Assembly (NCBI GenBank): GCA_946617675.1
Contig: CAMOKH010000059.1
Location: forward strand, 1 to 43,236
Length of the DNA stretch: 43,236 nucleotides
Origin: an uncultured Prevotellaceae bacterium
GTDB taxonomy: Bacteria > Bacteroidota > Bacteroidia > Bacteroidales > Bacteroidaceae
Reading direction: 5' to 3'
Part shown: piece by piece, positions 1 through 8,777 of the stretch
Numbering within the stretch: position 1 is the stretch's first letter
Layout: every line of letters starts with the position of its first letter
Translations under genes and position numbers: made by a program
Notes under the pieces: generated by a model
The model's input: the letters and a program-made list of their open reading frames with translations, nothing else
Told to the model about the DNA's origin: nothing
The model's database searches: none

Positions 1-17
1 GCGGCGCGCCACGATGT

Positions 18-53
18 TCCCACGGCCTGGGACAAACGTCCCAGGCCGTGGGA
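18..53. repeat. Perfect 16-bp inverted repeat with 4-nt loop (TCCCACGGCCTGGGAC-AAAC-GTCCCAGGCCGTGGGA)
   Basis: Arms 18-33 and 38-53 pair base by base. Confidence 0.9.
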
Positions 54-288
54 CAATTATTCACCGCCCATGAATGTCGGCCGCGGCGGCCGGGTGCCAG
101 TTCGGGTGGCGGTTGGTTGGCGGCAATCGGGGGTTGTCGGCGCAGTAACTGGCTGACAGTGAGGGCGTGGTGCGGGAAGTGCGGGAAGTGCGGGGTATTA
201 CCTGCGATTAGCAACTATAGCATGAAAAACAGAGGTAAGAGGTGGGAGGTAAACTTTATTCATGAAATAATGGATAGTAAAAAATGAA

Positions 289-323
289 CAGGTGCGCCAT
301 CCGCATTTGGGGTGGCGCACCTG
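289..323 (-). terminator. Probable intrinsic terminator of the minus-strand unit
   Basis: CAGGTGCGCCA (289-299) pairs with TGGCGCACCTG (313-323); on the minus strand it is followed by TTCATTTTTT. Confidence 0.75.
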
Positions 324-355
324 CCGTTACGTGGTCTCAATGATGAGACTGAAAA

Positions 356-535
356 TTAGTCCTCGTCTGTCGCGAAGAGGAAGATACGTGAATCGCCTGT
401 TGCAGGTGTTTCACCATCACCCAGACCGATGCCAGAATCACCACCAATTTCAGTGATAGTGCTCTGAAGTAAAGAGTTCTCCTCTACGAGTGTGCTTATT
501 TCAATGGCAGGAGCCATATAAACTGTTTTCTTCAT
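356..535 (-). CDS. 59-aa small protein MKKTVYMAPAIEISTLVEENSLLQSTITEIGGDSGIGLGDGETPATGDSRIFLFATDED
   Basis: ATG (533-535) to TAA (356-358) on the minus strand, 32 nt after the 917-aa gene. Too short for the ORF track. Resembles the abundant short 'MKKtYiaPeiE' proteins of Bacteroidales. Confidence 0.65.
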   Translation of the reverse strand: MKKTVYMAPAIEISTLVEENSLLQSTITEIGGDSGIGLGDGETPATGDSRIFLFATDED

Positions 536-567
536 ATTAAGTCAATATTACGATTAGATTTAAAAAT

Positions 568-3321
568 TTACTTAATCACAAACTTCTTGCCGTTCTGGAT
601 GAAGATACCCTTCTGGGCGTTCTTCACCTCCTGGCCAGCGAGGTTGTAAATCTTGCCATTGGCGGCCTTAGCTGCCACAACACCCTCGATGCCGGTAGTC
701 TCAACACCGTCGATGAAGAACTTTACGATACGTGCGCCAGCACTCTTGGCCTGGATATAGGCACGGAAGGCATTCAGGCTGGTAGAGCCCTCGCTGCGAT
801 AGACGGCACCATTACCGATGAAGTAGTCACCAGCAGCGATAGCAGAGATGGGAGAGAATGTTCCTACGAAGTCGAAGTTCTTTCCGGCAACCTTAGCCTC
901 GGCAGCCTTAATCTGCACGCCAGTAAACTGGAGAATGCTGATAGCCGACGGAGCTTTAACCAGAACGGGTGTATTAGCTGTGATAGAGCCGTCGCCCTTA
1001 TTAAAGTTTACGGTAACCTCGGTGGCATCCTCGCTATTCTCGCTGAATGCATAGACTTCAGTACCTTCGCCGAAAGTAGCAGCAACCTGGTTAGCAGTAG
1101 CATCGAAGGGGAGGACTATTGTGTTGTAACCTTCCTTTATAGCACGGGTGATGGTCACGTTAGCGACGTCGACATCCTCAATAGTGTTTTCAGTACTCTC
1201 GTCATAGGCAACATCCTCAGACACGTCTTCGGCCGAAAGAAGTTCACCGTCCGTAATAGACATCCAGTTGTACTGCTTGCTGGTTTCAGCATAGAAAGTC
1301 ATAGTTACTTCAGTCTTCTCTGTTAGTTCGAAGGGCAGGAAACGCCACTGCCAGCCGAAGCCATTACCATTATTTGCGAATTCGCCTTCAGTCCAGCTGG
1401 CTTCGCCAGCCTTATTGATACCCTTTGATCCTGCACCAACATGAGGCAGGGCAACAGTCTGGGAAGTAGCAGTTGTGCGGATTTCGCCAACTACATCTCC
1501 AGATGCACGTGCAGCAACCTTTATAACATAGCTGCCAGCGGGCAGTGTGCAAGTCTTCTGGTACTGAATAGTCCAGGAATTGCTACCCCAGCCGTTACTA
1601 GCTTGCTCATAGTAGGCATGTTTTGTGCCACTCCAGTGCTCAGAATCGAGATGGTTGGGTGCAGCTTCTGCACCATTAACTGTAGCAGTACCTTCCCAAG
1701 AGCCAAAGTCACCAATCAGACCTGAGAGAGAATAAGGGTAGTCGTTTGCAACCTTATTATACTGAGCAATGTTCAGATTCTGTATGGCGGTAGCAGCCTC
1801 AGCAGCTGTAGAAGGAGCAGAAACACCCAAGTCAGATCCGAAGAGAGCCTCTGTCTCTGCTTTGTAGGCAGCGTATGCATCGTAGACTGTAGCACCAGCA
1901 TTGAAAGCGTTAAGAGCAGCTTCAAGAGCCTCTATCTTAGCAATGTAGTTTGCCTTTGAACTACCATCAGGTTCGTCAGCAAGAGCATCTTCCAGATTTG
2001 TTAACTCAGATCCAGTAACGTTAGGATGGTCTGTCTTTGCAGTACCAGCAGCGGTAACGAGTTCACTCCATCTGTTAGCATATACGGAATAGTCAATGGT
2101 TGAACCATAATAATGAAGTGTGAAGTCGCGGAAGATGGTCCACTTGTCGGTCTCGGTATCGTTGTTCACGATACCAATCTTCATCGTATTACTCTCATTT
2201 TCTAGAGCGAACTTCAGACTCACCTTACCATTACCAGCATCGAAATACTTTTCAGCATCAGCCATGTTGTTAACTACAGATGCTTCTACACCAGGAATCA
2301 AGACCTTGTCATCGCCTGCATAGAAGTAGGTGGAATGGTTGCCTGCACGGTGGAAACCTGTTACACCGAACTCGTAGGTACCCTTCGGAAGAGTCAGGCT
2401 TTGGAAGAAATCGAAGGTACGCTGGTAGAATTCTGTCTCGTTATTTGCAGATACACCAGCACTACCACCAGTAGCGGAGAGATTCTCTATGGTCCAACCA
2501 TTGATATTCTTACGAACGGTGGGGTTAACAATCCACAAATTGGTTAGGTCAAAGAATTTGCCATCATTGACGTTTACAGAAGTTACAAATGCTTTAGCCG
2601 CATCCATAAGCAAGCCCTTGGCTGCTTCTACGTCTTCTGCTGTAGAGGCAGATGCAATAGCTGATTCAGCTTCACTGATGTCAACAGTAGCATCGCCTGA
2701 GAAAACGGAAGTGTCATCGTCAAGAGCCTCTACCTGAGCTTTAAGAGCATTGTAATCCTCCATCAAAGTACCCAATACGTTTTCTTTCAGCGTGCAAAGA
2801 GTATAATAAATGGGAGCGTCAGAATTGGCAGGAGCTACATTGTTCATATACTTGCTAGTGCCAACATTCAGGAATGCAAACTTACCTTCACTTTCTTCGA
2901 TTGTCCAGGCTGCTCCATTTTCCAGATCTTGTCCGTATCGGTTTGCTAATCCAAGAACGAAACTACACCAACCTGTAGAAGTAGGCTGAGAGTTAAAATA
3001 CCACTGATCGGAAGTCCACCCTGTGTACGGATTTCCATCTGCATTTTTTACTTGAAGTAAATAGAAATCTTTTTCCGCAACATATTCTAATTTAAATAAA
3101 TAAGCAGCTCCCCCCATTGCATCTTCGTAAGGACCGTATGCAAGATTCTGGGCATTAGGAACGTAAATGGCTTTGCCTTCTGTTTCGTTAATGATGCAGA
3201 AGTTCTGTCCCTCTAATGATTCAAGGCTAGTGAACCTTTGGTCGATTTCATACACAGTGGCAGAAACACTCGACCCTAACATAGCCAAAAAGGCTACCAA
3301 TAAAAGTTTTGTTTTTCTCAT
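568..3321 (-). CDS. Large secreted or surface protein with FIVAR-like helical segments and Prevotella-type C-terminal tail
   Basis: 917-aa ORF with signal peptide (MRKTKLLLVAFLAMLGSSVSA) and C-terminus NGKIYNLAGQEVKNAQKGIFIQNGKKFVIK. Confidence 0.85.
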   Translation of the reverse strand: MRKTKLLLVAFLAMLGSSVSATVYEIDQRFTSLESLEGQNFCIINETEGKAIYVPNAQNLAYGPYEDAMGGAAYLFKLEYVAEKDFYLLQVKNADGNPYTGWTSDQWYFNSQPTSTGWCSFVLGLANRYGQDLENGAAWTIEESEGKFAFLNVGTSKYMNNVAPANSDAPIYYTLCTLKENVLGTLMEDYNALKAQVEALDDDTSVFSGDATVDISEAESAIASASTAEDVEAAKGLLMDAAKAFVTSVNVNDGKFFDLTNLWIVNPTVRKNINGWTIENLSATGGSAGVSANNETEFYQRTFDFFQSLTLPKGTYEFGVTGFHRAGNHSTYFYAGDDKVLIPGVEASVVNNMADAEKYFDAGNGKVSLKFALENESNTMKIGIVNNDTETDKWTIFRDFTLHYYGSTIDYSVYANRWSELVTAAGTAKTDHPNVTGSELTNLEDALADEPDGSSKANYIAKIEALEAALNAFNAGATVYDAYAAYKAETEALFGSDLGVSAPSTAAEAATAIQNLNIAQYNKVANDYPYSLSGLIGDFGSWEGTATVNGAEAAPNHLDSEHWSGTKHAYYEQASNGWGSNSWTIQYQKTCTLPAGSYVIKVAARASGDVVGEIRTTATSQTVALPHVGAGSKGINKAGEASWTEGEFANNGNGFGWQWRFLPFELTEKTEVTMTFYAETSKQYNWMSITDGELLSAEDVSEDVAYDESTENTIEDVDVANVTITRAIKEGYNTIVLPFDATANQVAATFGEGTEVYAFSENSEDATEVTVNFNKGDGSITANTPVLVKAPSAISILQFTGVQIKAAEAKVAGKNFDFVGTFSPISAIAAGDYFIGNGAVYRSEGSTSLNAFRAYIQAKSAGARIVKFFIDGVETTGIEGVVAAKAANGKIYNLAGQEVKNAQKGIFIQNGKKFVIK

Positions 3322-3334
3322 AAATGTTTTGTTT

Positions 3335-3367
3335 TTGTTAGTGAATAATGTTAATTAGAAAAGTTTT
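3335..3367. repeat. Direct repeat copy 1 flanking the TA module
   Basis: TTGTTAGTGAATAATGTTAATTAGAAAAGTTTT; 32/33 identical to 3940-3972. Confidence 0.9.
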
Positions 3368-3381
3368 GTTTATCGGTTACG

Positions 3382-3657
3382 TCATTTGTTGCCGTAATGG
3401 CCATAAGCTGTAAGCACTATCACAACAACTTCTGTTTCATGAATCTCGTAAATGAGCCTGTGCTTCTTTGTTATTTCACGTGACCACTGGCCATTTCTGT
3501 CTCCTTTTAAAGCCTCTGGCTTTCCTGTACCTGTTTTAGGGTGAACCTTGAGTTCTTCTATAAAACGTTGTGCTTTACTAAACGCTTTCGGCTCTGATTT
3601 GGCAAGTGCTGCCAAATCTATTTGGGCTTGTTCGTAAATGACCACCTCATAGTTCAT
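3382..3657 (-). CDS. Txe/YoeB-family addiction module toxin
   Basis: 91 aa; KHRLIYEI and C-terminal 'VIVLTAYGHYGNK' are typical of YoeB; overlaps the upstream antitoxin ORF. Confidence 0.85.
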   Translation of the reverse strand: MNYEVVIYEQAQIDLAALAKSEPKAFSKAQRFIEELKVHPKTGTGKPEALKGDRNGQWSREITKKHRLIYEIHETEVVVIVLTAYGHYGNK

Positions 3658-3892
3658 AGCCTTGCCTCCTCAAGAATTCTGTCAAGTTCTCAGTAGGGAG
3701 CATAACAGCCGATTTGCCCTGCTTGGCTTTGTCTACCCTTGCAAAGAACTGCTCTTCCGTCATAAGCGTCTCATCTTGCTTCTTGGATGCAAGTTTCTTG
3801 AGGTAACGCAGGGCCTGTTTCAACAAGTTTTCGTCCTCGGCAATAATTCCCATAGTGCGGTAAATTTCCGCATTCAGTTGTATCGTTGTCAT
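3647..3892 (-). CDS. Antitoxin partner of the YoeB-like toxin
   Basis: 81-aa ORF directly upstream of the toxin and overlapping it by 11 nt. Confidence 0.75.
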   Translation of the reverse strand: MTTIQLNAEIYRTMGIIAEDENLLKQALRYLKKLASKKQDETLMTEEQFFARVDKAKQGKSAVMLPTENLTEFLRRQGYEL

Positions 3893-3939
3893 ATTGTCGT
3901 TTATTTCAATTTGTCACTATAATCACAGTTGTGAGGATC

Positions 3940-3972
3940 TTGTTAGTGAATATTGTTAATTAGAAAAGTTTT
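3940..3972. repeat. Direct repeat copy 2 flanking the TA module
   Basis: TTGTTAGTGAATATTGTTAATTAGAAAAGTTTT; one mismatch to 3335-3367. Confidence 0.9.
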
Positions 3973-3992
3973 CCTTCAGTCATTTCAGCCTA

Positions 3993-4024
3993 CAAAAATA
4001 CGACTAATTTTTCGTATAGCCAAA
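3993..4024 (-). promoter_or_regulatory. Candidate Bacteroidetes promoter for the TA/surface-protein unit
   Basis: Minus strand: TTTG (4021-4024) - 20 nt - TATTTTTG (3993-4000). Confidence 0.6.
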
Positions 4025-4066
4025 TTTTTTGGCAGAAAAATGATTAGGGCACAGAAATTTACAAAA

Positions 4067-4171
4067 GTTTACCGGCACCAAACAGGTCGTTTGGAGCCGG
4101 TAAACGGGTCGTTTGGAGCCGCTAAACAAGTGGTTTGGAGCCTCCAAACAGATGGTTTGGAGCCGCCAAAC
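4067..4171. repeat. Array of five 17-nt GTTT-N9-AAAC units with 5-nt spacers (22-bp period)
   Basis: Units at 4067-4083, 4089-4105, 4111-4127, 4133-4149 and 4155-4171; the last base abuts the stop codon of the adjacent minus-strand gene. Confidence 0.95.
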
Positions 4172-5686
4172 TTACTGGTGCTGGGGACGCAGCAAATCGT
4201 TGACGGTCTTCACGGGGTTGAACGTGCCGAGGGGCACCTCAACGAAGACGGTGTTCCAGTCGGACATGGCACCGTTCCAAAGTCCGGGCAGCTCGAGCGC
4301 CTTGAGTTCCTTGCCGTTCTTCGACTTTGACGAGATGAAGCCCGTTGAGCGGTCGACAAACTTCGGAAGGTCGAAGGGCTGGCCCTTGTAGTCCTTGACG
4401 GCACAGACGAGGTCGACGGGGTTGAAGTGTGTGCCGTGGGTGAACATCTCCATGTACTCCTTGTTGTTCTTGTCAATCTGCGACGACTCGAGAATCTGCA
4501 GTGAGATGGTGCCATCCTGGTTGTAGGTCAGGAACGGTCCGCCGCCAGGCTCGCCGACGTTCTTCACCACGCCACAGACGCGCATCGGACGGTTGAGTTT
4601 CTTCTTGAGATACTCGGCCAGCTCGGCGTCAGAGAGTGACGCAATGTCAGGTCGGCGGCAGAAGGCATGCTCGACGAAGTGCTGAATCTCGCGCAGCTTC
4701 TCGTGGCTCGGCGTCTCCTTCTCAAGTTCGTTGAGGTAGCCGAAGGCCAGCTTCTGCAGGTTGACGAGTACGCCGGCTATAACTTGCTTATAGTCAACGG
4801 TCTCAGCCTTCAGACGGTCGGGCACGACATTGTCAATATTCTTGATGAAGATGATGTCGGCATCAATCTCGTTGAGGTTCTCGATAAGGGCGCCGTGGCC
4901 TCCCGGACGGAACAACAGCGAACCATCCTCGTTGCGGAATGGCGTATTGTCAGGATTGGCAGCTATGGTGTCGGTCGACGGCTTTTGCTCAGAAAAGCTG
5001 ATGTCGTAGCTGACGCCGTACTTCTTGGCATAGAGATCGGCTTTGGCAGCCACCTTCTTCTGGAACAGCGGCATGTGCTCGTGCGAGACGGTGAAGTGAA
5101 CGATAGCCTGGCCGTTGGAGGCACCGTAGAGGGCTCCTTCGACGAGATGCTCTTCCATCGGGGTGCGTGCTCCATCGGGGTACTTGTGGAACAGCAGCAT
5201 GCCCTTGGGCAGCTGGCCGTAGTTAAGGCCTTTCTCGAAGAGCATGTTGGCGACGACGGCTTTGTAGTCGCCCTCCTGGATAAGATACTTGATAGACTTA
5301 CCCTCGTTCTTGCGGCAGACGGCATCGAGGGCGTCGTAGAAGGCGAACTGCTGGATGTTGTCGAAGAAATTCTTCTCGAACGGTGTCGTCGGCACCTGGT
5401 AGTCGGCGTCGAGGAAGGCGAACATATCCTTGAACATACGACTGGCAGCACCGCTGGCAGGCACGAACTTAACGATGCGGTGGCCTTTCGCCTTGTAGTC
5501 GTTCCACGCCTTGATATAGGCGGCTTTGTCGGCGTCGCTGGTAGCGACGATGCCATCCTCGATACTTGCGGCGGCCTTCAGCTTCAAGAAGGGGAATCCG
5601 CTCTTAAACTCATTCAACTGAGCATTGATTTGCTCTTCGGTAATACCTTTCTGAGCAATTTGTTTCAGGTCGTTTTGTGATAGCAT
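4172..5686 (-). CDS. DUF4301 family protein
   Basis: 504 aa; 'FVPASGAASRMFK' and 'FRPGGHGALIENLNEIDADIIFIKNIDNV' motifs. Confidence 0.75.
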   Translation of the reverse strand: MLSQNDLKQIAQKGITEEQINAQLNEFKSGFPFLKLKAAASIEDGIVATSDADKAAYIKAWNDYKAKGHRIVKFVPASGAASRMFKDMFAFLDADYQVPTTPFEKNFFDNIQQFAFYDALDAVCRKNEGKSIKYLIQEGDYKAVVANMLFEKGLNYGQLPKGMLLFHKYPDGARTPMEEHLVEGALYGASNGQAIVHFTVSHEHMPLFQKKVAAKADLYAKKYGVSYDISFSEQKPSTDTIAANPDNTPFRNEDGSLLFRPGGHGALIENLNEIDADIIFIKNIDNVVPDRLKAETVDYKQVIAGVLVNLQKLAFGYLNELEKETPSHEKLREIQHFVEHAFCRRPDIASLSDAELAEYLKKKLNRPMRVCGVVKNVGEPGGGPFLTYNQDGTISLQILESSQIDKNNKEYMEMFTHGTHFNPVDLVCAVKDYKGQPFDLPKFVDRSTGFISSKSKNGKELKALELPGLWNGAMSDWNTVFVEVPLGTFNPVKTVNDLLRPQHQ

Positions 5687-5775
5687 AATACTCTGTGTTT
5701 TTTAATTAGTTCATGTTTTCCTCGGCAAATATACAAAGTTTTTTTGAATTATAGCAAAAAAACGGAATTATTTCG

Positions 5776-5783
5776 TACCTTTG
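5776..5783 (+). promoter_or_regulatory. -7 box TACCTTTG upstream of rel
   Basis: Matches the TAnnTTTG consensus, 20 nt before the ATG. Confidence 0.55.
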
Positions 5784-5803
5784 CAAGAAAATTTAGGATT
5801 TTC

Positions 5804-8014
5804 ATGACACAGAAACTCATATTTACGGCCGAGGAGCGCACAGAGGCCATCGGCCTTTACAAGGAACTGATGAGCAGGGTGGGGGAGACGCTACTGCCCG
5901 ACGACGAGCAGAAGATACGCTCGCTCTTGTCTGAACAGCTTGAGCAGCAGCAACTATCGCGGAACGACTTTGGACTGAACCCGATACTTTTGGCGCTGCA
6001 GACAGCGAAGATACTGGTCGACGAGACCGGACTGAAGCGCGACTCCGTGCTGTCGGTGCTGCTGCATAGCTGTGTCGTGTCAGGATTTGTCAGTATCGAC
6101 GATGTGAGGCGCGACTTCGGCGAGTCAGTGGCCCGCATCCTTCATGGCCTGTGCAGGATTCAGGAGTTGTATAAGAAAAATATTGTCATCGAGAGCGAGA
6201 ACTTCCGCAATCTGCTGCTGTCGTTTGCCGAGGATATGCGCGTGATTCTCATCATGATAGCCGACCGCGTGAACCTGATGCGCCAGATTCGCGACACGAC
6301 CAACGACGCGGCTAAAGAGGAGGTCAGCCAGGAGGCGGCCTACCTCTATGCTCCGCTGGCCCACAAGCTGGGCCTCTATAAGATGAAATCAGAGCTTGAG
6401 GACCTGTCGCTGAAGTATCTTGAGCACGACGCCTACTACATGATAAAGGACAAGCTGAACGAGACGAAGAAAAGCCGCGATGCCTACATCGAGAACTTCA
6501 TCAAACCGATAGAGCAGAAGCTGACAGAAGCCGGACTGAAGTTTCACGTCAAGGGACGTACCAAGTCGATTCACTCCATCTGGCAGAAGATGAAGAAGCA
6601 GAAGTGCGGCTTTGAGGGTGTCTACGACCTGTTCGCCATCCGCATCATTCTCGACACGCCGCAGGAGAAGGAGAAGATGCAGTGCTGGCAGGTGTACTCG
6701 ATAGTGACCGACATGTACCAGCCTAATCCTAAACGGCTGCGCGACTGGCTGAGTGTTCCCAAGTCGAACGGCTACGAGAGCCTACATATCACGGTGCTGG
6801 GCCCAGAGCAGAAGTGGGTGGAAATACAGATACGGACGGAGCGCATGGACGAGGTGGCCGAGCGCGGCGTGGCCGCCCACTGGCGCTACAAGGGCGTCAA
6901 GGGTGAGAGCGGTCTTGACGAATGGCTGACGGGCATCAGGCAGATGCTTGAGACGAGCGACGGCCGCGAGGCTATGGACCAGTTCAAGATGGACCTCTAC
7001 GAAGACGAAGTCTACGTGTTCACGCCAAAGGGCGACCTGCTGAAGTTCCCCAAGGGAGCGACGGTGCTCGACATGGCTTACCACATTCACTCGAAGATTG
7101 GTTCTACGTGCGTAGGCGCGCGTATAAATAATAAGGTGGTAACGTTCCGTCAGGTGCTGCATAGCGGCGACCAGGTTGAAATCATGACGGCGTCGACGCA
7201 GAAGCCCAAGCAAGACTGGCTCAACGTGGTGAAGACCAGCAGGGCAAAGGCGAAAATACGCCTGGCGCTGAAGGAGACTCAGGTCAAGGAGGGCCTGTTT
7301 GCCAAGGAGATGATTGAGCGCAAGTTCAAGAACCGCAAGATTGAACTTGAGGAGCCTATCATGCAGCAGCTCATCAAGAAGCTTCACTTCAAGGAGGTCT
7401 CGGAGTTCTACAAGCAAGTGACTGACGGCACGCTTGAAATGAACACGCTGATAGACAACTATTTAGAGATTCAGCAGGGCCTAAAGACGCCCACGGGCGA
7501 CAACCAGGCACGAAGTGCCGAGGAGTTTAAGTACGACGACCTGATGGCTGCCACACATCCTCAGAACGACGATGTGCTGATTATCGACCGCAACCTGAAA
7601 GGCATTGACTTCCAGCTGGCCCGATGCTGTAATCCCATATACGGCGACGACGTGTTCGGTTTCGTCACCGTCAACGGTGGCATCAAGATCCACCGTTCAG
7701 ACTGTCCGAATGCGCCTGAAATGAAGAAGCGTTTCGGTTACCGCATCGTTCGCGCCAAGTGGGCCGGGAAAGGTGCTTCGCAATATTCCATCACACTGCG
7801 CGTCATCGGTGTCGACGACATTGGCATCGTAAACAACTTGACGAGTATCATCTCGAAAGAAGAGAAACTGGTGCTGCGCAGCATCAATATCGATTCGCAC
7901 GACGGCTTGTTCCGTGGTAACCTCGTCGTCCAGATTGACGACAATACCAAGCTGGAATTACTCATTAAGCGATTGCGCACAGTCAAGGGCGTCAAGCAAG
8001 TTGACCGAATATAG
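5804..8014 (+). CDS. RelA/SpoT family bifunctional (p)ppGpp synthetase/hydrolase
   Basis: HD-like N-terminus, RelA synthetase, TGS ('DEVYVFTPKGDLLKFPKGATVLDMAYHIHS') and ACT domains. Start placed at MTQKLIF, downstream of the -7 box. Confidence 0.95.
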   Translation: MTQKLIFTAEERTEAIGLYKELMSRVGETLLPDDEQKIRSLLSEQLEQQQLSRNDFGLNPILLALQTAKILVDETGLKRDSVLSVLLHSCVVSGFVSIDDVRRDFGESVARILHGLCRIQELYKKNIVIESENFRNLLLSFAEDMRVILIMIADRVNLMRQIRDTTNDAAKEEVSQEAAYLYAPLAHKLGLYKMKSELEDLSLKYLEHDAYYMIKDKLNETKKSRDAYIENFIKPIEQKLTEAGLKFHVKGRTKSIHSIWQKMKKQKCGFEGVYDLFAIRIILDTPQEKEKMQCWQVYSIVTDMYQPNPKRLRDWLSVPKSNGYESLHITVLGPEQKWVEIQIRTERMDEVAERGVAAHWRYKGVKGESGLDEWLTGIRQMLETSDGREAMDQFKMDLYEDEVYVFTPKGDLLKFPKGATVLDMAYHIHSKIGSTCVGARINNKVVTFRQVLHSGDQVEIMTASTQKPKQDWLNVVKTSRAKAKIRLALKETQVKEGLFAKEMIERKFKNRKIELEEPIMQQLIKKLHFKEVSEFYKQVTDGTLEMNTLIDNYLEIQQGLKTPTGDNQARSAEEFKYDDLMAATHPQNDDVLIIDRNLKGIDFQLARCCNPIYGDDVFGFVTVNGGIKIHRSDCPNAPEMKKRFGYRIVRAKWAGKGASQYSITLRVIGVDDIGIVNNLTSIISKEEKLVLRSINIDSHDGLFRGNLVVQIDDNTKLELLIKRLRTVKGVKQVDRI

Positions 8015-8063
8015 CAAAAACAGCATAATCGGTATTATGATAAATAGGGTAAAGGAAAAGAAG

Positions 8064-8088
8064 TAGCCCGGCTAAGTTGGCCGGGCTA
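8064..8088. terminator. Bidirectional terminator hairpin between convergent genes
   Basis: TAGCCCGGC / GCCGGGCTA perfect 9-bp arms. Confidence 0.75.
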
Positions 8089-8101
8089 AAATCTATACGC
8101 C

Positions 8102-8737
8102 CTACTGGAGGGCTTTAAGCAGCCGAAGCAGAGACTGCTCGTCAGTCCAGCTGAAGTCAGGCATGTTGACGAACGTCTTCAGCATGCGCTGCTTATCTTT
8201 CGGCAATGCACGTCCGAGATTGCGTTCGTGGGAACGTACAAACTTTCCCTTATAGCGGAAATAGTAAATATCAATGAGCGGAAACAAATAGTCGTCCTCA
8301 GAACTGATGTCGATGGTCGTCGTCGAAATCTGGTCGCCAAGGTCCATGTTGGTAATGACTTGATTATTCTTGAGCTGTTGCTTGTATGCAACTAAATCAA
8401 TGACGGTAGCCCGGAAGAGCGCATCGTTGCCAATGGTATCGACCTGATAGCACAGCAGCGAGTCGATCTTGATATAAGTGCGGTCGTCAAACTTGACACT
8501 GACGATATTATCCATGTTAGCCTCCATAGAGTTTACACCGTTCATATAGAGCAGCGATGAATTCTTCAGGAAGATATTCGTCAGCGGTTGTTTAAGCTGC
8601 CGACCGTCCTTCAGCGTGATGATTGAAGGCTTAAACTGCTTATAGGCAGTAAGCTTCGTGGTGCGAATCTGGGCGCCAACGGTCTGAGCAGCGAGAATCA
8701 TTATGATAAATAGGTTAATTGCTTTATTCATAATCAC
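8102..8737 (-). CDS. Secreted protein of unknown function
   Basis: 211-aa ORF with N-terminal signal-like segment. Confidence 0.7.
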   Translation of the reverse strand: MIMNKAINLFIIMILAAQTVGAQIRTTKLTAYKQFKPSIITLKDGRQLKQPLTNIFLKNSSLLYMNGVNSMEANMDNIVSVKFDDRTYIKIDSLLCYQVDTIGNDALFRATVIDLVAYKQQLKNNQVITNMDLGDQISTTTIDISSEDDYLFPLIDIYYFRYKGKFVRSHERNLGRALPKDKQRMLKTFVNMPDFSWTDEQSLLRLLKALQ

Positions 8738-8777
8738 CTTAATGTTTTAAATTTATACTCATATTCATTTATGCAGA

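Noticed and set aside
48-287. 79-aa ORF at the window start
   Set aside because: Low-complexity, overlaps repeats and G-rich sequence, no homolog-like features.
4067-4171. Possible CRISPR array
   Set aside because: Spacers are only 5 nt and repeats 17 nt with variable cores; no cas genes. Reported as a palindromic repeat array instead.
3953-4330. 125-aa plus-strand ORF across the repeat array
   Set aside because: TTG start, runs through the palindromic repeats and antisense to DUF4301; not credible as a gene.
4667-5680. 337-aa ORF antisense to the DUF4301 gene
   Set aside because: Leu/Val/Glu-rich shadow ORF without motifs; same codon-bias artefact.
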